A stretch of DNA of 33,567 bases from Prevotella sp. (GTDB taxonomy: Bacteria > Bacteroidota > Bacteroidia > Bacteroidales > Bacteroidaceae): contig JAGBJJ010000034.1 in the NCBI GenBank assembly GCA_017934525.1, positions 1-33,567 on the forward strand, read 5' to 3'. The notes below the pieces were generated by a model. It had not been told where the DNA came from and ran no database searches. It worked only from the letters and a program-made list of their open reading frames with translations. A program made the translations under genes and the position numbers. Within the stretch, counting starts at the first letter, position 1, and every line of letters starts with the position of its first letter. Of this stretch, positions 1-7,866 are shown piece after piece.

Positions 1-1
1 A

Positions 2-115
2 AGACATCTCAAGGACAGGGATATTGATGAAATCACAGCCATAATCAATACAAGACCAAGAAAGAAACTCAATTTTTCAACTCCTATTGAGGAGTTTTTC
101 AATTACTTGTTGTAA
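2..115 (+). CDS. IS30-family transposase, C-terminal fragment (cut by window edge)
   Basis: The second frame is open from the left edge to a TAA at 113-115 and gives 37 residues. The segment INTRPRKKLNFSTPIEEFFNY matches the end of the DDE domain of IS30-type transposases, where an N-x-RPRK-x-L-x-F-x-TP-x-E-x-F pattern is usual. Only the last part of the protein lies in the window, so it cannot be said whether the gene is intact. The 3' end of the element should lie shortly after 115; the stretch near 118-147 is where its terminal inverted repeat would be expected, but the left end is needed to prove it. The element points toward the ribosomal protein operon and ends less than 100 bp from the rplM promoter. 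Confidence 0.75.
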   Translation, partial: RHLKDRDIDEITAIINTRPRKKLNFSTPIEEFFNYLL

Positions 116-210
116 ATTTGCACTTGCTTGTTGAATTCGCAGAGGGTTAAAAAAATATAAAATTTGAAATATAGAGAGCTTCTCATGAGCTCAAAACAAA
201 TTAAAAGTAG

Positions 211-218
211 TACCTTTG
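211..218 (+). promoter_or_regulatory. Promoter -7 element of the rplM-rpsI operon
   Basis: TACCTTTG fits the Bacteroidota -7 consensus TAnnTTTG exactly. No clear TTG is seen at the -33 spacing. If +1 falls four bases after the last G, the transcript starts near 222 and has a leader of about 149 nt before the rplM ATG. Confidence 0.7.
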
Positions 219-232
219 CAGTCCGATTATTA

Positions 233-293
233 GGGGAGAGACTTAGAATCCCCGCGGGCGTCGTGTAAATAGCGACCGTCTTTGGCCGGACGG
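233..293 (+). promoter_or_regulatory. Structured mRNA leader of rplM-rpsI, candidate autoregulatory element
   Basis: This GC-rich stretch sits in an otherwise AT-rich leader. It can form three helices: GGGGA 233-237 with TCCCC 249-253, GTCG 260-263 with CGAC 273-276, and CCGTC 276-280 with GACGG 289-293. The last two share base 276 and may compete or stack. In E. coli the L13-S9 operon is repressed by L13 acting on its own mRNA, so a leader structure is expected in principle. I do not recognise this as a named Rfam family; the regulatory role is inferred. Confidence 0.5.
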
Positions 294-370
294 CGTGGTT
301 TGTGAATCGGCGTTCAAAAACACATATCAAACTTTATAAAGTAAACAAAAAACTGTTTTTTAGTAAAATT

Positions 371-832
371 ATGAACACTTTAAGTTACAAGACCGTCTCG
401 ATTAACAAGGAGACAGCCCAAAAGGAGTGGGTGGTCATCGACGCTACCGATCAGGTGGTGGGCCGTCTCGCTTCGAAGGTCGCAAAGCTGATTCGTGGCA
501 AGTACAAGCCCAGCTTTACCCCGCACGTAGATTGCGGCGACAACGTTATCATCATCAATGCTGCCAAGATTCGCTTCACTGGCAAGAAGGAGACCGACAA
601 GGTCTACACCCGCTACACAGGCTATCCCGGTGGCCAGCGCTTCAACACGCCCGCCGAGCTGCGCAAGAAGCCTTTTGGCTGCGAGCGCATCCTGAAGCAC
701 GCCGTGAAAGGCATGCTGCCCAAAGGCCCCCTCGGTCGTCATCTGCTGAACAACCTCTATGTCTATGACGGCACCGAGCACAAGCACGAGGCTCAGCAGC
801 CCAAGGCTATCGATATCAACCAGTACAAGTAG
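371..832 (+). CDS. rplM: Large ribosomal subunit protein uL13
   Basis: The 153-residue product is ribosomal protein L13, an early-assembly protein of the large subunit that binds 23S rRNA. The family signature is clear: EWVVIDATDQVVGRLASKVA near the N terminus, then KYKPSFTPHVDCGDNVIIINA, the TGYPGGQR segment, and VKGMLPKGPLGR. The end HEAQQPKAIDINQYK is typical of Bacteroidales L13. An upstream in-frame ATG at 302 would add 23 residues with no family counterpart and lies inside the structured leader, so the ATG at 371 is preferred. The gene is followed 28 bp later by rpsI, the usual L13-S9 pair. Confidence 0.97.
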   Translation: MNTLSYKTVSINKETAQKEWVVIDATDQVVGRLASKVAKLIRGKYKPSFTPHVDCGDNVIIINAAKIRFTGKKETDKVYTRYTGYPGGQRFNTPAELRKKPFGCERILKHAVKGMLPKGPLGRHLLNNLYVYDGTEHKHEAQQPKAIDINQYK

Positions 833-860
833 GATTAAGCATTAAGGAATTATTAAGATT

Positions 861-1247
861 ATGGAAGTAATTAACGCATTAGGTCGTCGCAAGAGCTCTG
901 TCGCTCGCGTCTACATGTCGGAAGGTACCGGCAAGATTACGATCAACAAGAAAGACTTAACCGAATATTTCCCCTCTGCCATCCTGCAGTATGTGGTGAA
1001 GCAGCCGCTGAACCTGCTCGAGGTAGCTGAGAAGTATGACATCAAGGCCAACCTCGACGGTGGTGGCTTCACTGGTCAGAGCCAGGCCCTGCGCCTTGCC
1101 ATTGCCCGTGCACTGGTGAAGGTGAACGCCGAAGACAAGAAGGCCCTGAAGGACCAGGGTTTCCTGACCCGCGACAGCCGCGAGGTGGAGCGCAAGAAGC
1201 CCGGACAGCCCAAGGCACGTCGCCGCTTCCAGTTCAGTAAGCGCTAA
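861..1247 (+). CDS. rpsI: Small ribosomal subunit protein uS9
   Basis: This 128-residue protein is ribosomal protein S9, whose C-terminal tail reaches into the decoding centre and touches P-site tRNA. It starts with the normal NALGRRKSSVARVYM motif, carries GGGFTGQSQALRLAIARAL in the middle, and ends in the conserved basic tail RRRFQFSKR. Its length is normal for the family. It lies 28 bp after rplM on the same strand and is almost certainly co-transcribed with it. No classic T-tract terminator follows; two hairpins occur in the next gap. Confidence 0.97.
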   Translation: MEVINALGRRKSSVARVYMSEGTGKITINKKDLTEYFPSAILQYVVKQPLNLLEVAEKYDIKANLDGGGFTGQSQALRLAIARALVKVNAEDKKALKDQGFLTRDSREVERKKPGQPKARRRFQFSKR

Positions 1248-1262
1248 TCCCTGTTATCTGGG

Positions 1263-1306
1263 GATACTGAACATGTTTAGTATCTAAACTCTGTGGACTC
1301 TGAGTT
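1263..1306 (+). promoter_or_regulatory. Two tandem hairpins in the rpsI-rpsB gap
   Basis: GATACTGAA (1263-1271) pairs with TTTAGTATC (1276-1284) around a CATG loop, with a single G-T wobble. Directly after it AACTC (1287-1291) pairs with GAGTT (1302-1306). No run of T follows either hairpin, so they do not look like a simple intrinsic terminator. They lie about 130 nt ahead of rpsB. They could be a weak terminator for rplM-rpsI or a leader structure for rpsB, a gene whose own product S2 represses it in E. coli. The function is not shown by the sequence. Confidence 0.45.
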
Positions 1307-1435
1307 ATGGGATGGCGGTGTGTAATCATCATTACTCATTGGCAAAAAGCTCATTACTAATTGATTACCATAGGGCTGATTCTAACAGAAAGAATTAAAA
1401 AGAAAGTAAACAATTAAAAACAGCATTCAAGCAAA

Positions 1436-2281
1436 ATGGCAAGAACAAATTTTGATATGCTTCTGCAGGCTGGCTGCCACTTTGGCCACCTGAAGCGTAA
1501 GTGGAACCCCGCAATGGCTCCCTACATCTACACTGAGCGCAACGGTATCCACATCATCGACCTTCACAAGACCGTCGTCAAGATCGACGAGGCTGCCGAG
1601 GCCTTGAAGAACATTGCCCGCCAGGGTAAGAAAATCCTGTTCGTAGGAACTAAAAAACAGACTAAAGAGCTGATTGCCGAGAAGGCAACCGGCGTCAATA
1701 TGCCTTACGTCATTGAGCGTTGGCCGGGCGGCATGCTCACCAACTTCCCCACCATCCGCAAGGCAGTGAAGAAAATGGCCAATATCGATAAGCTCATGAG
1801 CGACGGAACGTTCGGTAACCTGTCGAAGCGTGAGCTGCTCCAGGTGACGCGCCAGCGTGCCAAGCTCGAGAAGAACCTTGGTTCTATCGCCGACCTGACC
1901 CGTCTGCCGAGCGCACTCTTCGTAATCGACGTGCTGAAGGAGAGCATTGCCGTGAAGGAAGCCAACCGCCTGGGTATCCCTGTGTTCGGTATCGTTGATA
2001 CCAACAGCGACCCCAAGGGCATCGACTTCGTCATTCCTGCCAACGACGACGCCAAAGACAGCGTTGAGGTGATTCTCAATGCCTGCTGCGCCGCTATCGC
2101 CGAGGGTCTGGAGGAGCGCAAGGCCGAGAAAGCCGACGAGAAGGCTGCCGAGGCTCAGGCTGAGGCCGAAGAGGGCGAGGAGAAGCCCCGCCGCCAGCGC
2201 CGCGCCCGCCGCGACGAGGAGGCTGCCGCTCCCGCTGCTGAGGCTCCCGCCGCTGCAGAAGAGGCTCCCGCTGCTGAGTGA
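1436..2281 (+). CDS. rpsB: Small ribosomal subunit protein uS2
   Basis: The 281-residue product is ribosomal protein S2. Diagnostic segments are LLQAGCHFGHLKRKWNPAM near the start, YIYTERNGIHIIDLHKT, KKILFVGTKKQTKELI, ERWPGGMLTNFPTIRK, and the late VFGIVDTNSDPKGIDFVIPANDDA. After about residue 230 the protein runs into a low-complexity tail rich in Ala, Glu and Arg, an extension often seen on Bacteroidales S2 and likely disordered. The gene follows a 188-bp gap with two hairpins and precedes tsf by 52 bp, the widespread rpsB-tsf arrangement. Confidence 0.97.
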   Translation: MARTNFDMLLQAGCHFGHLKRKWNPAMAPYIYTERNGIHIIDLHKTVVKIDEAAEALKNIARQGKKILFVGTKKQTKELIAEKATGVNMPYVIERWPGGMLTNFPTIRKAVKKMANIDKLMSDGTFGNLSKRELLQVTRQRAKLEKNLGSIADLTRLPSALFVIDVLKESIAVKEANRLGIPVFGIVDTNSDPKGIDFVIPANDDAKDSVEVILNACCAAIAEGLEERKAEKADEKAAEAQAEAEEGEEKPRRQRRARRDEEAAAPAAEAPAAAEEAPAAE

Positions 2282-2333
2282 TAAATGATGTAACAATGTA
2301 ATAATCAAAAAAAAACAAGGAATTAAGAGCATT

Positions 2334-3335
2334 ATGGATTACAAGCCAAATATGGAAGATATCAAGAAGCTCCGCACCATGACGGGTGCCGGCCTGGCCG
2401 ATGTGAAGAAAGCATTGACCGAGGCTGAGGGAGACTTCGACCGTGCTAAGGAGCTGCTCCGCGAGCGCGGACTGGCTATTGCCGCCAAGCGTAGCGACCG
2501 CGAAACCTCTAACGGTTGCGTGCTCGTGAAGAAGGTGGAGGGCTTCGCTGCCATGATTGCCGTGAAGTGCGAGACCGACTTCGTGGCTAATGGCGCCGAC
2601 TTCATCGCCATGACTCAGAGCATCCTCGATGCTGCTGTGGCCAACAAGTGCAAGACGCTCGACGAGGTGAAGGAGCTTGAGGTCAATGGCCAGAAGGCTC
2701 AGGACGTGGTTACGCATCGCAGCGGTATCACCGGTGAGAAGATGGAGCTCGACGGCTACCTGACTCTCGAGGGTGACAATGTGGAGGTGTACGACCACAT
2801 GGGCAAGCACATGCTCTGCACCATGGTGCAGCTCAACAAAGAAAATGTTGAGGTGGGCCACAAGCTGGCCATGCAGGTGGCTGCTATGAAGCCCGTGGCT
2901 CTCGACGCCCAGAGCGTGGAGCAGAAGATTCTCGACGAGGAGTACAAGACCGCTGTTGAGAAGACCAAGCTCGAGCAGGTAGAGAAGTTCGTCGACATGA
3001 AGCTCAAGAAGGCTGGCATCAACCCCAACCTCGTGGACAGCGAAGACCACATCGAGAGCAACATGGCTAAGGGCTGGCTCACGAAGGAGCAGGCCGACGA
3101 GGCTCGCAAGATTATCGTTGATGCCAAAGCCGAGGGTGAGGCTCAGCTGAAGCCCGTGATGATTGAGAACATCGCCAAGGGCCGTGTGCAGAAATTCCTG
3201 AAGGAGAACTGCCTGATTGACCAGGAGTTCCAGTTCGGCGACGGCGACAAAGTGACGGTCACCGAGTGGCTGAAGCAGCAGGACAAAGAGCTGAAGATTG
3301 TGGCTTTCCGCCGCTTTACGCTTGTGGCTGAGTAA
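2334..3335 (+). CDS. tsf: Elongation factor Ts
   Basis: The 333-residue product is EF-Ts, the nucleotide exchange factor that recycles EF-Tu from its GDP to its GTP form. The N-terminal UBA-like domain carries IKKLRTMTGAGLADVKKAL, followed by the EF-Tu contact motif CETDFVAN (about residues 79-86). The length fits the longer EF-Ts of Bacteroidota. A second in-frame ATG at residue 7 is a possible alternative start; the first is kept because it follows an A-rich, G-containing stretch at a suitable distance. The gene ends the translation cluster and is followed by a strong terminator. Confidence 0.97.
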   Translation: MDYKPNMEDIKKLRTMTGAGLADVKKALTEAEGDFDRAKELLRERGLAIAAKRSDRETSNGCVLVKKVEGFAAMIAVKCETDFVANGADFIAMTQSILDAAVANKCKTLDEVKELEVNGQKAQDVVTHRSGITGEKMELDGYLTLEGDNVEVYDHMGKHMLCTMVQLNKENVEVGHKLAMQVAAMKPVALDAQSVEQKILDEEYKTAVEKTKLEQVEKFVDMKLKKAGINPNLVDSEDHIESNMAKGWLTKEQADEARKIIVDAKAEGEAQLKPVMIENIAKGRVQKFLKENCLIDQEFQFGDGDKVTVTEWLKQQDKELKIVAFRRFTLVAE

Positions 3336-3362
3336 AAAAGTCGTTTCTTCCGACTGCATAAC

Positions 3363-3406
3363 AGGAACCAAAGGAGTTGCAGACAGCTCCTTTGGTTCCT
3401 TTTTTT
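3363..3406 (+). terminator. Intrinsic terminator after tsf
   Basis: AGGAACCAAAGGAG (3363-3376) is perfectly complementary to CTCCTTTGGTTCCT (3387-3400), giving a 14-bp stem with a 10-nt loop. A T run continues from the stem to about 3406. This is a textbook rho-independent terminator for the rpsB-tsf unit. Confidence 0.93.
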
Positions 3407-3539
3407 CTTGCATATCTTTTTCTGCGTGGCAGCAGGACGTCGCTCTATGCATTGCCATAGGGTAGAGAGCTGTTGCTGATTTCATGGCTAAATACATTTT
3501 TTTTCATTCCTGTGTGTTAACTCAGACCGGAATATGCCA

Positions 3540-3566
3540 TTGTTACAGAAAAAAAATATAACTTTG
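3540..3566 (+). promoter_or_regulatory. Promoter of the FAH-family gene
   Basis: TTG at 3540-3542 is followed after 16 bases by TAACTTTG at 3559-3566, matching the Bacteroidota -33 and -7 elements with slightly short spacing. The expected start near 3570 would give a leader of about 53 nt. No other clear promoter is seen before the PorU genes, so it may serve them too. Confidence 0.6.
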
Positions 3567-3622
3567 CAGCTGATAAATAAAGGAATCACCTTCAAGTCTA
3601 TCTCCTAACAACAGCTAAGACA

Positions 3623-4261
3623 ATGAAAATATTTGCCGTAGGAATGAACTATGCCGAGCACAACATGGAGTTGCACGGCACACGTGAAAGAACCGCAGAG
3701 CCCGTCATCTTCACCAAGGCCGACTCGGCGCTGCTGAAGGACAATAAACCCTTCTTCGTGCCCGACTGGTCTGAACGTGTCGACTACGAGACCGAGCTTG
3801 TCGTACGCATCTGCCGACTGGGCAAAAGCATCCCAGAGCAATTTGCCCATCGCTACTACGACGCCGTCACCGTGGGTATCGACTTCACGGCCCGCGACAT
3901 GCAGCAGCGTGCCAAGCAGCAGGGCCACCCATGGACCATCTGCAAAGGATTCGACGGCTCGGCCGTCATTGGGAGGTGGGTCATGCTGCACGACCTCACC
4001 GATGCCGAGGGGCAGCCGTTGGCCGTAGACAATATCCACTTCCATCTCGACCTCAACGGCCAGACCGTGCAGTGCGGACATACGGCCGACATGTACTACC
4101 ATGTAGACCAGCTCATCAGCTACATCTCGCGTTTCTTCACCTTGAAGACCGGCGACCTGCTCTACACCGGTACCCCTGTCGGCGTTGGGCCCGTCAAGCC
4201 CGATGACCACCTGCAAGCCTGGCTCGAAGACCGCCAGGTGCTCGATTTCTACTGCCGCTGA
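3623..4261 (+). CDS. Fumarylacetoacetate hydrolase (FAH) domain protein
   Basis: This 212-residue protein belongs to the FAH superfamily, metal-dependent enzymes that cleave or decarboxylate acylpyruvates, oxaloacetate and related diketo acids. Visible features are MKIFAVGMNYAEHN at the start, the metal-binding E-x-E in DYETELVVRI (about residues 52-61), an Asp in TVGIDFTARDMQ, the loop KGFDGSAVIG, and the late GDLLYTGTPVGVGPV. It is short, like single-domain FAHD1/YcgM proteins, and not like full-length fumarylacetoacetase. The exact substrate cannot be read from sequence; acylpyruvate hydrolysis or oxaloacetate decarboxylation are the likeliest options. It lies 72 bp ahead of the first PorU gene. 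Confidence 0.85.
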   Translation: MKIFAVGMNYAEHNMELHGTRERTAEPVIFTKADSALLKDNKPFFVPDWSERVDYETELVVRICRLGKSIPEQFAHRYYDAVTVGIDFTARDMQQRAKQQGHPWTICKGFDGSAVIGRWVMLHDLTDAEGQPLAVDNIHFHLDLNGQTVQCGHTADMYYHVDQLISYISRFFTLKTGDLLYTGTPVGVGPVKPDDHLQAWLEDRQVLDFYCR

Positions 4262-4333
4262 GCAAGTATTGCCACGGCCAAATAATATGCTGACAATACA
4301 ATAAAACGGGAAAGGCGACGTTAATAATACAGT

Positions 4334-7300
4334 ATGCGCATAAGACTATTGTTAGCAATGCTCGTGCTGATGCTTCGTGCGTCGGCGCAGGGCTTTTTCA
4401 ACTTGACGGCCGAGGAGGTGAAGATCGACTCGGTGCTGCCTCGCTTTGGCTATTCGCAACTGCTGGGGCCCGACTATGCCGACTCTGTCTATACCGTCAG
4501 CATTGACTATCCGGAATTTATTGATATGCACCCGGCCGACGTAGACCGCCTGCTGCTTATTACAACCGATTCGCTGCCAGCCATGCCTCATGTCGATGTC
4601 GGCATAGGGCGCTCGCGCCGGCAAGCCACACTCTCTGTCAGTTTTGTGCCGCTGGTGTGGCGCGATGGCAGATACCAGAAACTGGTCAGTTTCAAGCTGA
4701 CGGTGCATGCCGTCCCAGCCTCAAAGTCGCGGCAGGCAAAGGCTCCTGCCGCTGCAGAGCGCTATGCTGCCCATTCGGTGCTGGCCACTGGCCGCTGGGC
4801 TAAAATCAGGGTGCGGGAGACGGGCGTTCACCAGCTCACTGATGCCCTGCTGCGACAGGCAGGCTTCTCTAATCCTGACAAGGTGAAGATATACGGCTAT
4901 GGTGGCGCATTGCAGCCCGAAGTGCTTACGGGCGACTATCTGACGCTCACCGACGACCTGAAAGAGGTACCCACATGCTTCGTTGGCGGTCGTCGCTTCT
5001 TCCATGCCGTCGGCCCTGTGTCGTGGAGCAGCAACAGCGCCATGGTTCGCACGCGCAATCCTTATTCTGACTATGGCTACTATTTCCTGACCGAGAGCGA
5101 CGGTGAGCCGCTCACCGTAGACAGCGCGCAGTTTGTGGGCTCCTTCTATCCCTCGGCCGACGACTATCACTCGCTCTACGAGGTCGATGACTTTGCCTGG
5201 TATCACAGCGGGCGCAACCTCTATATGAGCACGCTGCTGAGCACGGTTGATAACCTGGTGGTGGAGCTGCCTGCTCACGATGTGTCGGGCACGCTCAACA
5301 TTGCCGTCAGCTACGATGGCCCGAGCGAGGCTACCGTGACCCTGAACGACTCGCTGTTGAGCAAAATCACCATGGGCAATCTGGGCAGATATGCGAAGGC
5401 AGGCGCCCAGACGGTGAAGCTGCAGCTTAACGACTGCCTGCAGCCAATCAACCGCATAGCCCTTCGCCAGACATCGGGGACAGAGGTGCGCCTTGACTAT
5501 GTGTCGCTCACCATGTCGACTCCCGCCCCGGCCCCAAATCTGCTGTCGGGCAGCTTCCCTGTGCCGCAATATGTGTATAACATCACCAATCAGGACCACC
5601 ATGCCGACTCACCGGTTGATATGGTCATCATCATCCCCACCACTCAGAAGATGCTGGCTCAGGCTGAGCGGCTGAAACAGCTGCACGAGACCAACGATTC
5701 GCTGCGGGTGCGCATCGTGCCGGCCGACGAGCTCTTCAACGAGTTTTCGAGCGGCACGCCCGATGCAAACGCCTACCGCCGCTATCTGAAGATGCTCTAC
5801 GACCGCGCCGAAACGGAGGCCGACATGACCCGCTATCTGCTGCTTTTCGGCGACGGAGCTTGGGACAACCGTATGCTCACCACCAACTGGCGCAACTACT
5901 CGCCCGACGACTTCCTGCTCTGCTATGAGAGCGAAAACTCGTTCAGCGAAACCGACAGCTACGTCAGCGATGACTACTTTTGTCTGCTCGACGACGGCGA
6001 GGGCGGCAGTCTGCAGACCAAAGACCTCACCGATGTGGCCGTGGGACGCCTGCCTGCCAGTACGGCCGAGCAAGCCAAGATTATGGTCGATAAGATTGTG
6101 GGATACGCCAACAACGAACATGCGGGCGACTGGCAGAACGTGCTTTGCTTCTTGGCCGACGACCTGAACCGGCACCAGCATATGCAGGATGCCGAGAAAG
6201 GCATTGCCACGGTAAATGGCATCAGCAATGCCTTCAACATCAAGAAGATATACTGGGACGTCTATCAGCGCGTCACTACCTCGGCCGGCAACCGCTATCC
6301 CGACGCTGCGCTGCTGGCTAAGCAGCAGATGGCTAACGGCGCGCTGATTATCAACTACACAGGCCACGGGTCGGCCTATCAGATATCGCACGAGAAGGTG
6401 CTGGAGCGGACCGACTTCGCCACGCCTACATCGTTGCGCCTGCCGCTGTGGATTACGGCTTCGTGTGACATCATGCCGTTTGACTCCCATGAAGAGAATA
6501 TCGGCGAGACGGCCATGCTCAATCCCAGGGGCGGCTGTGTGGCATTCTTCGGCACCACACGCACGGTGCTGATGAACGACAATACGCTTATGGACTGTGC
6601 CTTCTTGAAGCATGTGTTCGGCACGCGCAACGGGCGGCGCAATACGATGGGCGACGCTGTACAGCTTTCGAAAAACGAGCTGCGCACACTGAACAGGGAG
6701 AGCTCGCCCATCAACAAGCTGCACTACTCGCTGCTGGGCGACCCGGCCCTGACGCTGGCCATGCCCACCACGCAGATTGTGGTGGACAGCATCAACGGCT
6801 GTGATGCCGGCCAGACGGATGCTACGCTGGCAGCTGGCATGCCGGTCGTGGTGAAAGGGCATGTGAACGGCTGTCCGCAGTTCGATGGCATTGTGTCGCT
6901 CACGGTGAAAGATGTAGAGGAGAAGGTGGTGTGCAGAATGAATGAGAAAGAAGAGGGTGCCGAGACCCCCTTCGAGTTCTACGACCGTCCCGTCACCATC
7001 TACAACGGCAGCGACAGCGTCAGAGGCGGGCAGTTTGAGCTCACTTTTGTCATGCCGCGTGACATCAGCTACAGCGATGCGGCCGGACTGATGACGCTCT
7101 ATGCCCGCAACAACGATAGAAGCCTGACGGCTCATGGCCGCAGTGAGGCCTTCTCCATGGGAGGCGACGCCGATGTGCCCAACGACGGTATCGGACCGTC
7201 AATCTACTGCTATCTGAACAGCAGCGCCTTTGTCAATGGTGGCAAGGTGAACAGCACCCCCTACTTCTATGCCGAGCTGACCGACAAAAACGGCATCAAC

Positions 7301-7849
7301 GTCTCGGGCAGCGGCGTGGGCCATGACCTGGAGCTGATAATCGACGGAAGCATGGACATGACCTATAATTTGAACGATTATTTCCAGTATGACTTCGGCG
7401 ACTACCGCTCCGGCTCGGTGGGCTTCTCCCTGCCAGAGCTGTCAGAGGGCCACCACTTACTGCTGTTCCGTGCCTGGGATGTGCTGAACAATTCGTCGGT
7501 GGCAGAACTGAAGTTCCAGGTGGTCAAGGGTATCGACCCGCAGTATGTCAACGTAGACTGCACCCACAATCCGGCCACCACGCAGACGTCGTTTGTCATC
7601 AGCCACGACCGCGCAGGCTGTAATGTCTCGGCTGAGATAGAGCTCTTCGACACCTCGGGGCGCCAGCTTTGGCATCACAGAGAACAGGGCTTGTCGGCCG
7701 GCGGCAACTATGTCATCGACTGGGACCTTACCGTCGACGGCGGCCGCCGACTATCCACCGGTGTATATCTCTACCGTGCAATAGTGGAGTGTGATGGCAG
7801 CAGGAAAGCATCGAAAGCCAAGAAACTCATCATACTTACCAAGAACTAA
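4334..7849 (+). CDS. porU: Type IX secretion system sortase PorU (C25 peptidase)
   Basis: This 1171-residue exported protein resembles PorU, the outer-surface sortase that removes the C-terminal domain of type IX cargo and joins the cargo to lipopolysaccharide. A signal peptide ends near ASAQG (residues 16-20). An N-terminal region of about 120 residues precedes the core. The C25 gingipain-like catalytic domain carries the His motif NYTGHGSA (His678) and the Cys motif ITASCDIMPF (Cys711). The last 100 residues resemble a FlgD-like Ig fold (LFDTSGRQLW, STGVYLYRA). The length is close to the approximately 1160 residues known for PorU. A shorter paralogue follows 17 bp downstream, then porV. Confidence 0.9.
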   Translation: MRIRLLLAMLVLMLRASAQGFFNLTAEEVKIDSVLPRFGYSQLLGPDYADSVYTVSIDYPEFIDMHPADVDRLLLITTDSLPAMPHVDVGIGRSRRQATLSVSFVPLVWRDGRYQKLVSFKLTVHAVPASKSRQAKAPAAAERYAAHSVLATGRWAKIRVRETGVHQLTDALLRQAGFSNPDKVKIYGYGGALQPEVLTGDYLTLTDDLKEVPTCFVGGRRFFHAVGPVSWSSNSAMVRTRNPYSDYGYYFLTESDGEPLTVDSAQFVGSFYPSADDYHSLYEVDDFAWYHSGRNLYMSTLLSTVDNLVVELPAHDVSGTLNIAVSYDGPSEATVTLNDSLLSKITMGNLGRYAKAGAQTVKLQLNDCLQPINRIALRQTSGTEVRLDYVSLTMSTPAPAPNLLSGSFPVPQYVYNITNQDHHADSPVDMVIIIPTTQKMLAQAERLKQLHETNDSLRVRIVPADELFNEFSSGTPDANAYRRYLKMLYDRAETEADMTRYLLLFGDGAWDNRMLTTNWRNYSPDDFLLCYESENSFSETDSYVSDDYFCLLDDGEGGSLQTKDLTDVAVGRLPASTAEQAKIMVDKIVGYANNEHAGDWQNVLCFLADDLNRHQHMQDAEKGIATVNGISNAFNIKKIYWDVYQRVTTSAGNRYPDAALLAKQQMANGALIINYTGHGSAYQISHEKVLERTDFATPTSLRLPLWITASCDIMPFDSHEENIGETAMLNPRGGCVAFFGTTRTVLMNDNTLMDCAFLKHVFGTRNGRRNTMGDAVQLSKNELRTLNRESSPINKLHYSLLGDPALTLAMPTTQIVVDSINGCDAGQTDATLAAGMPVVVKGHVNGCPQFDGIVSLTVKDVEEKVVCRMNEKEEGAETPFEFYDRPVTIYNGSDSVRGGQFELTFVMPRDISYSDAAGLMTLYARNNDRSLTAHGRSEAFSMGGDADVPNDGIGPSIYCYLNSSAFVNGGKVNSTPYFYAELTDKNGINVSGSGVGHDLELIIDGSMDMTYNLNDYFQYDFGDYRSGSVGFSLPELSEGHHLLLFRAWDVLNNSSVAELKFQVVKGIDPQYVNVDCTHNPATTQTSFVISHDRAGCNVSAEIELFDTSGRQLWHHREQGLSAGGNYVIDWDLTVDGGRRLSTGVYLYRAIVECDGSRKASKAKKLIILTKN

Positions 7850-7866
7850 AAAAACGCAGAAATATA

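Noticed and set aside
103-330. 75-codon minus-strand frame opposite the rplM leader
   Set aside because: It overlaps the transposase end, the rplM promoter and the structured leader, and shows no domain.
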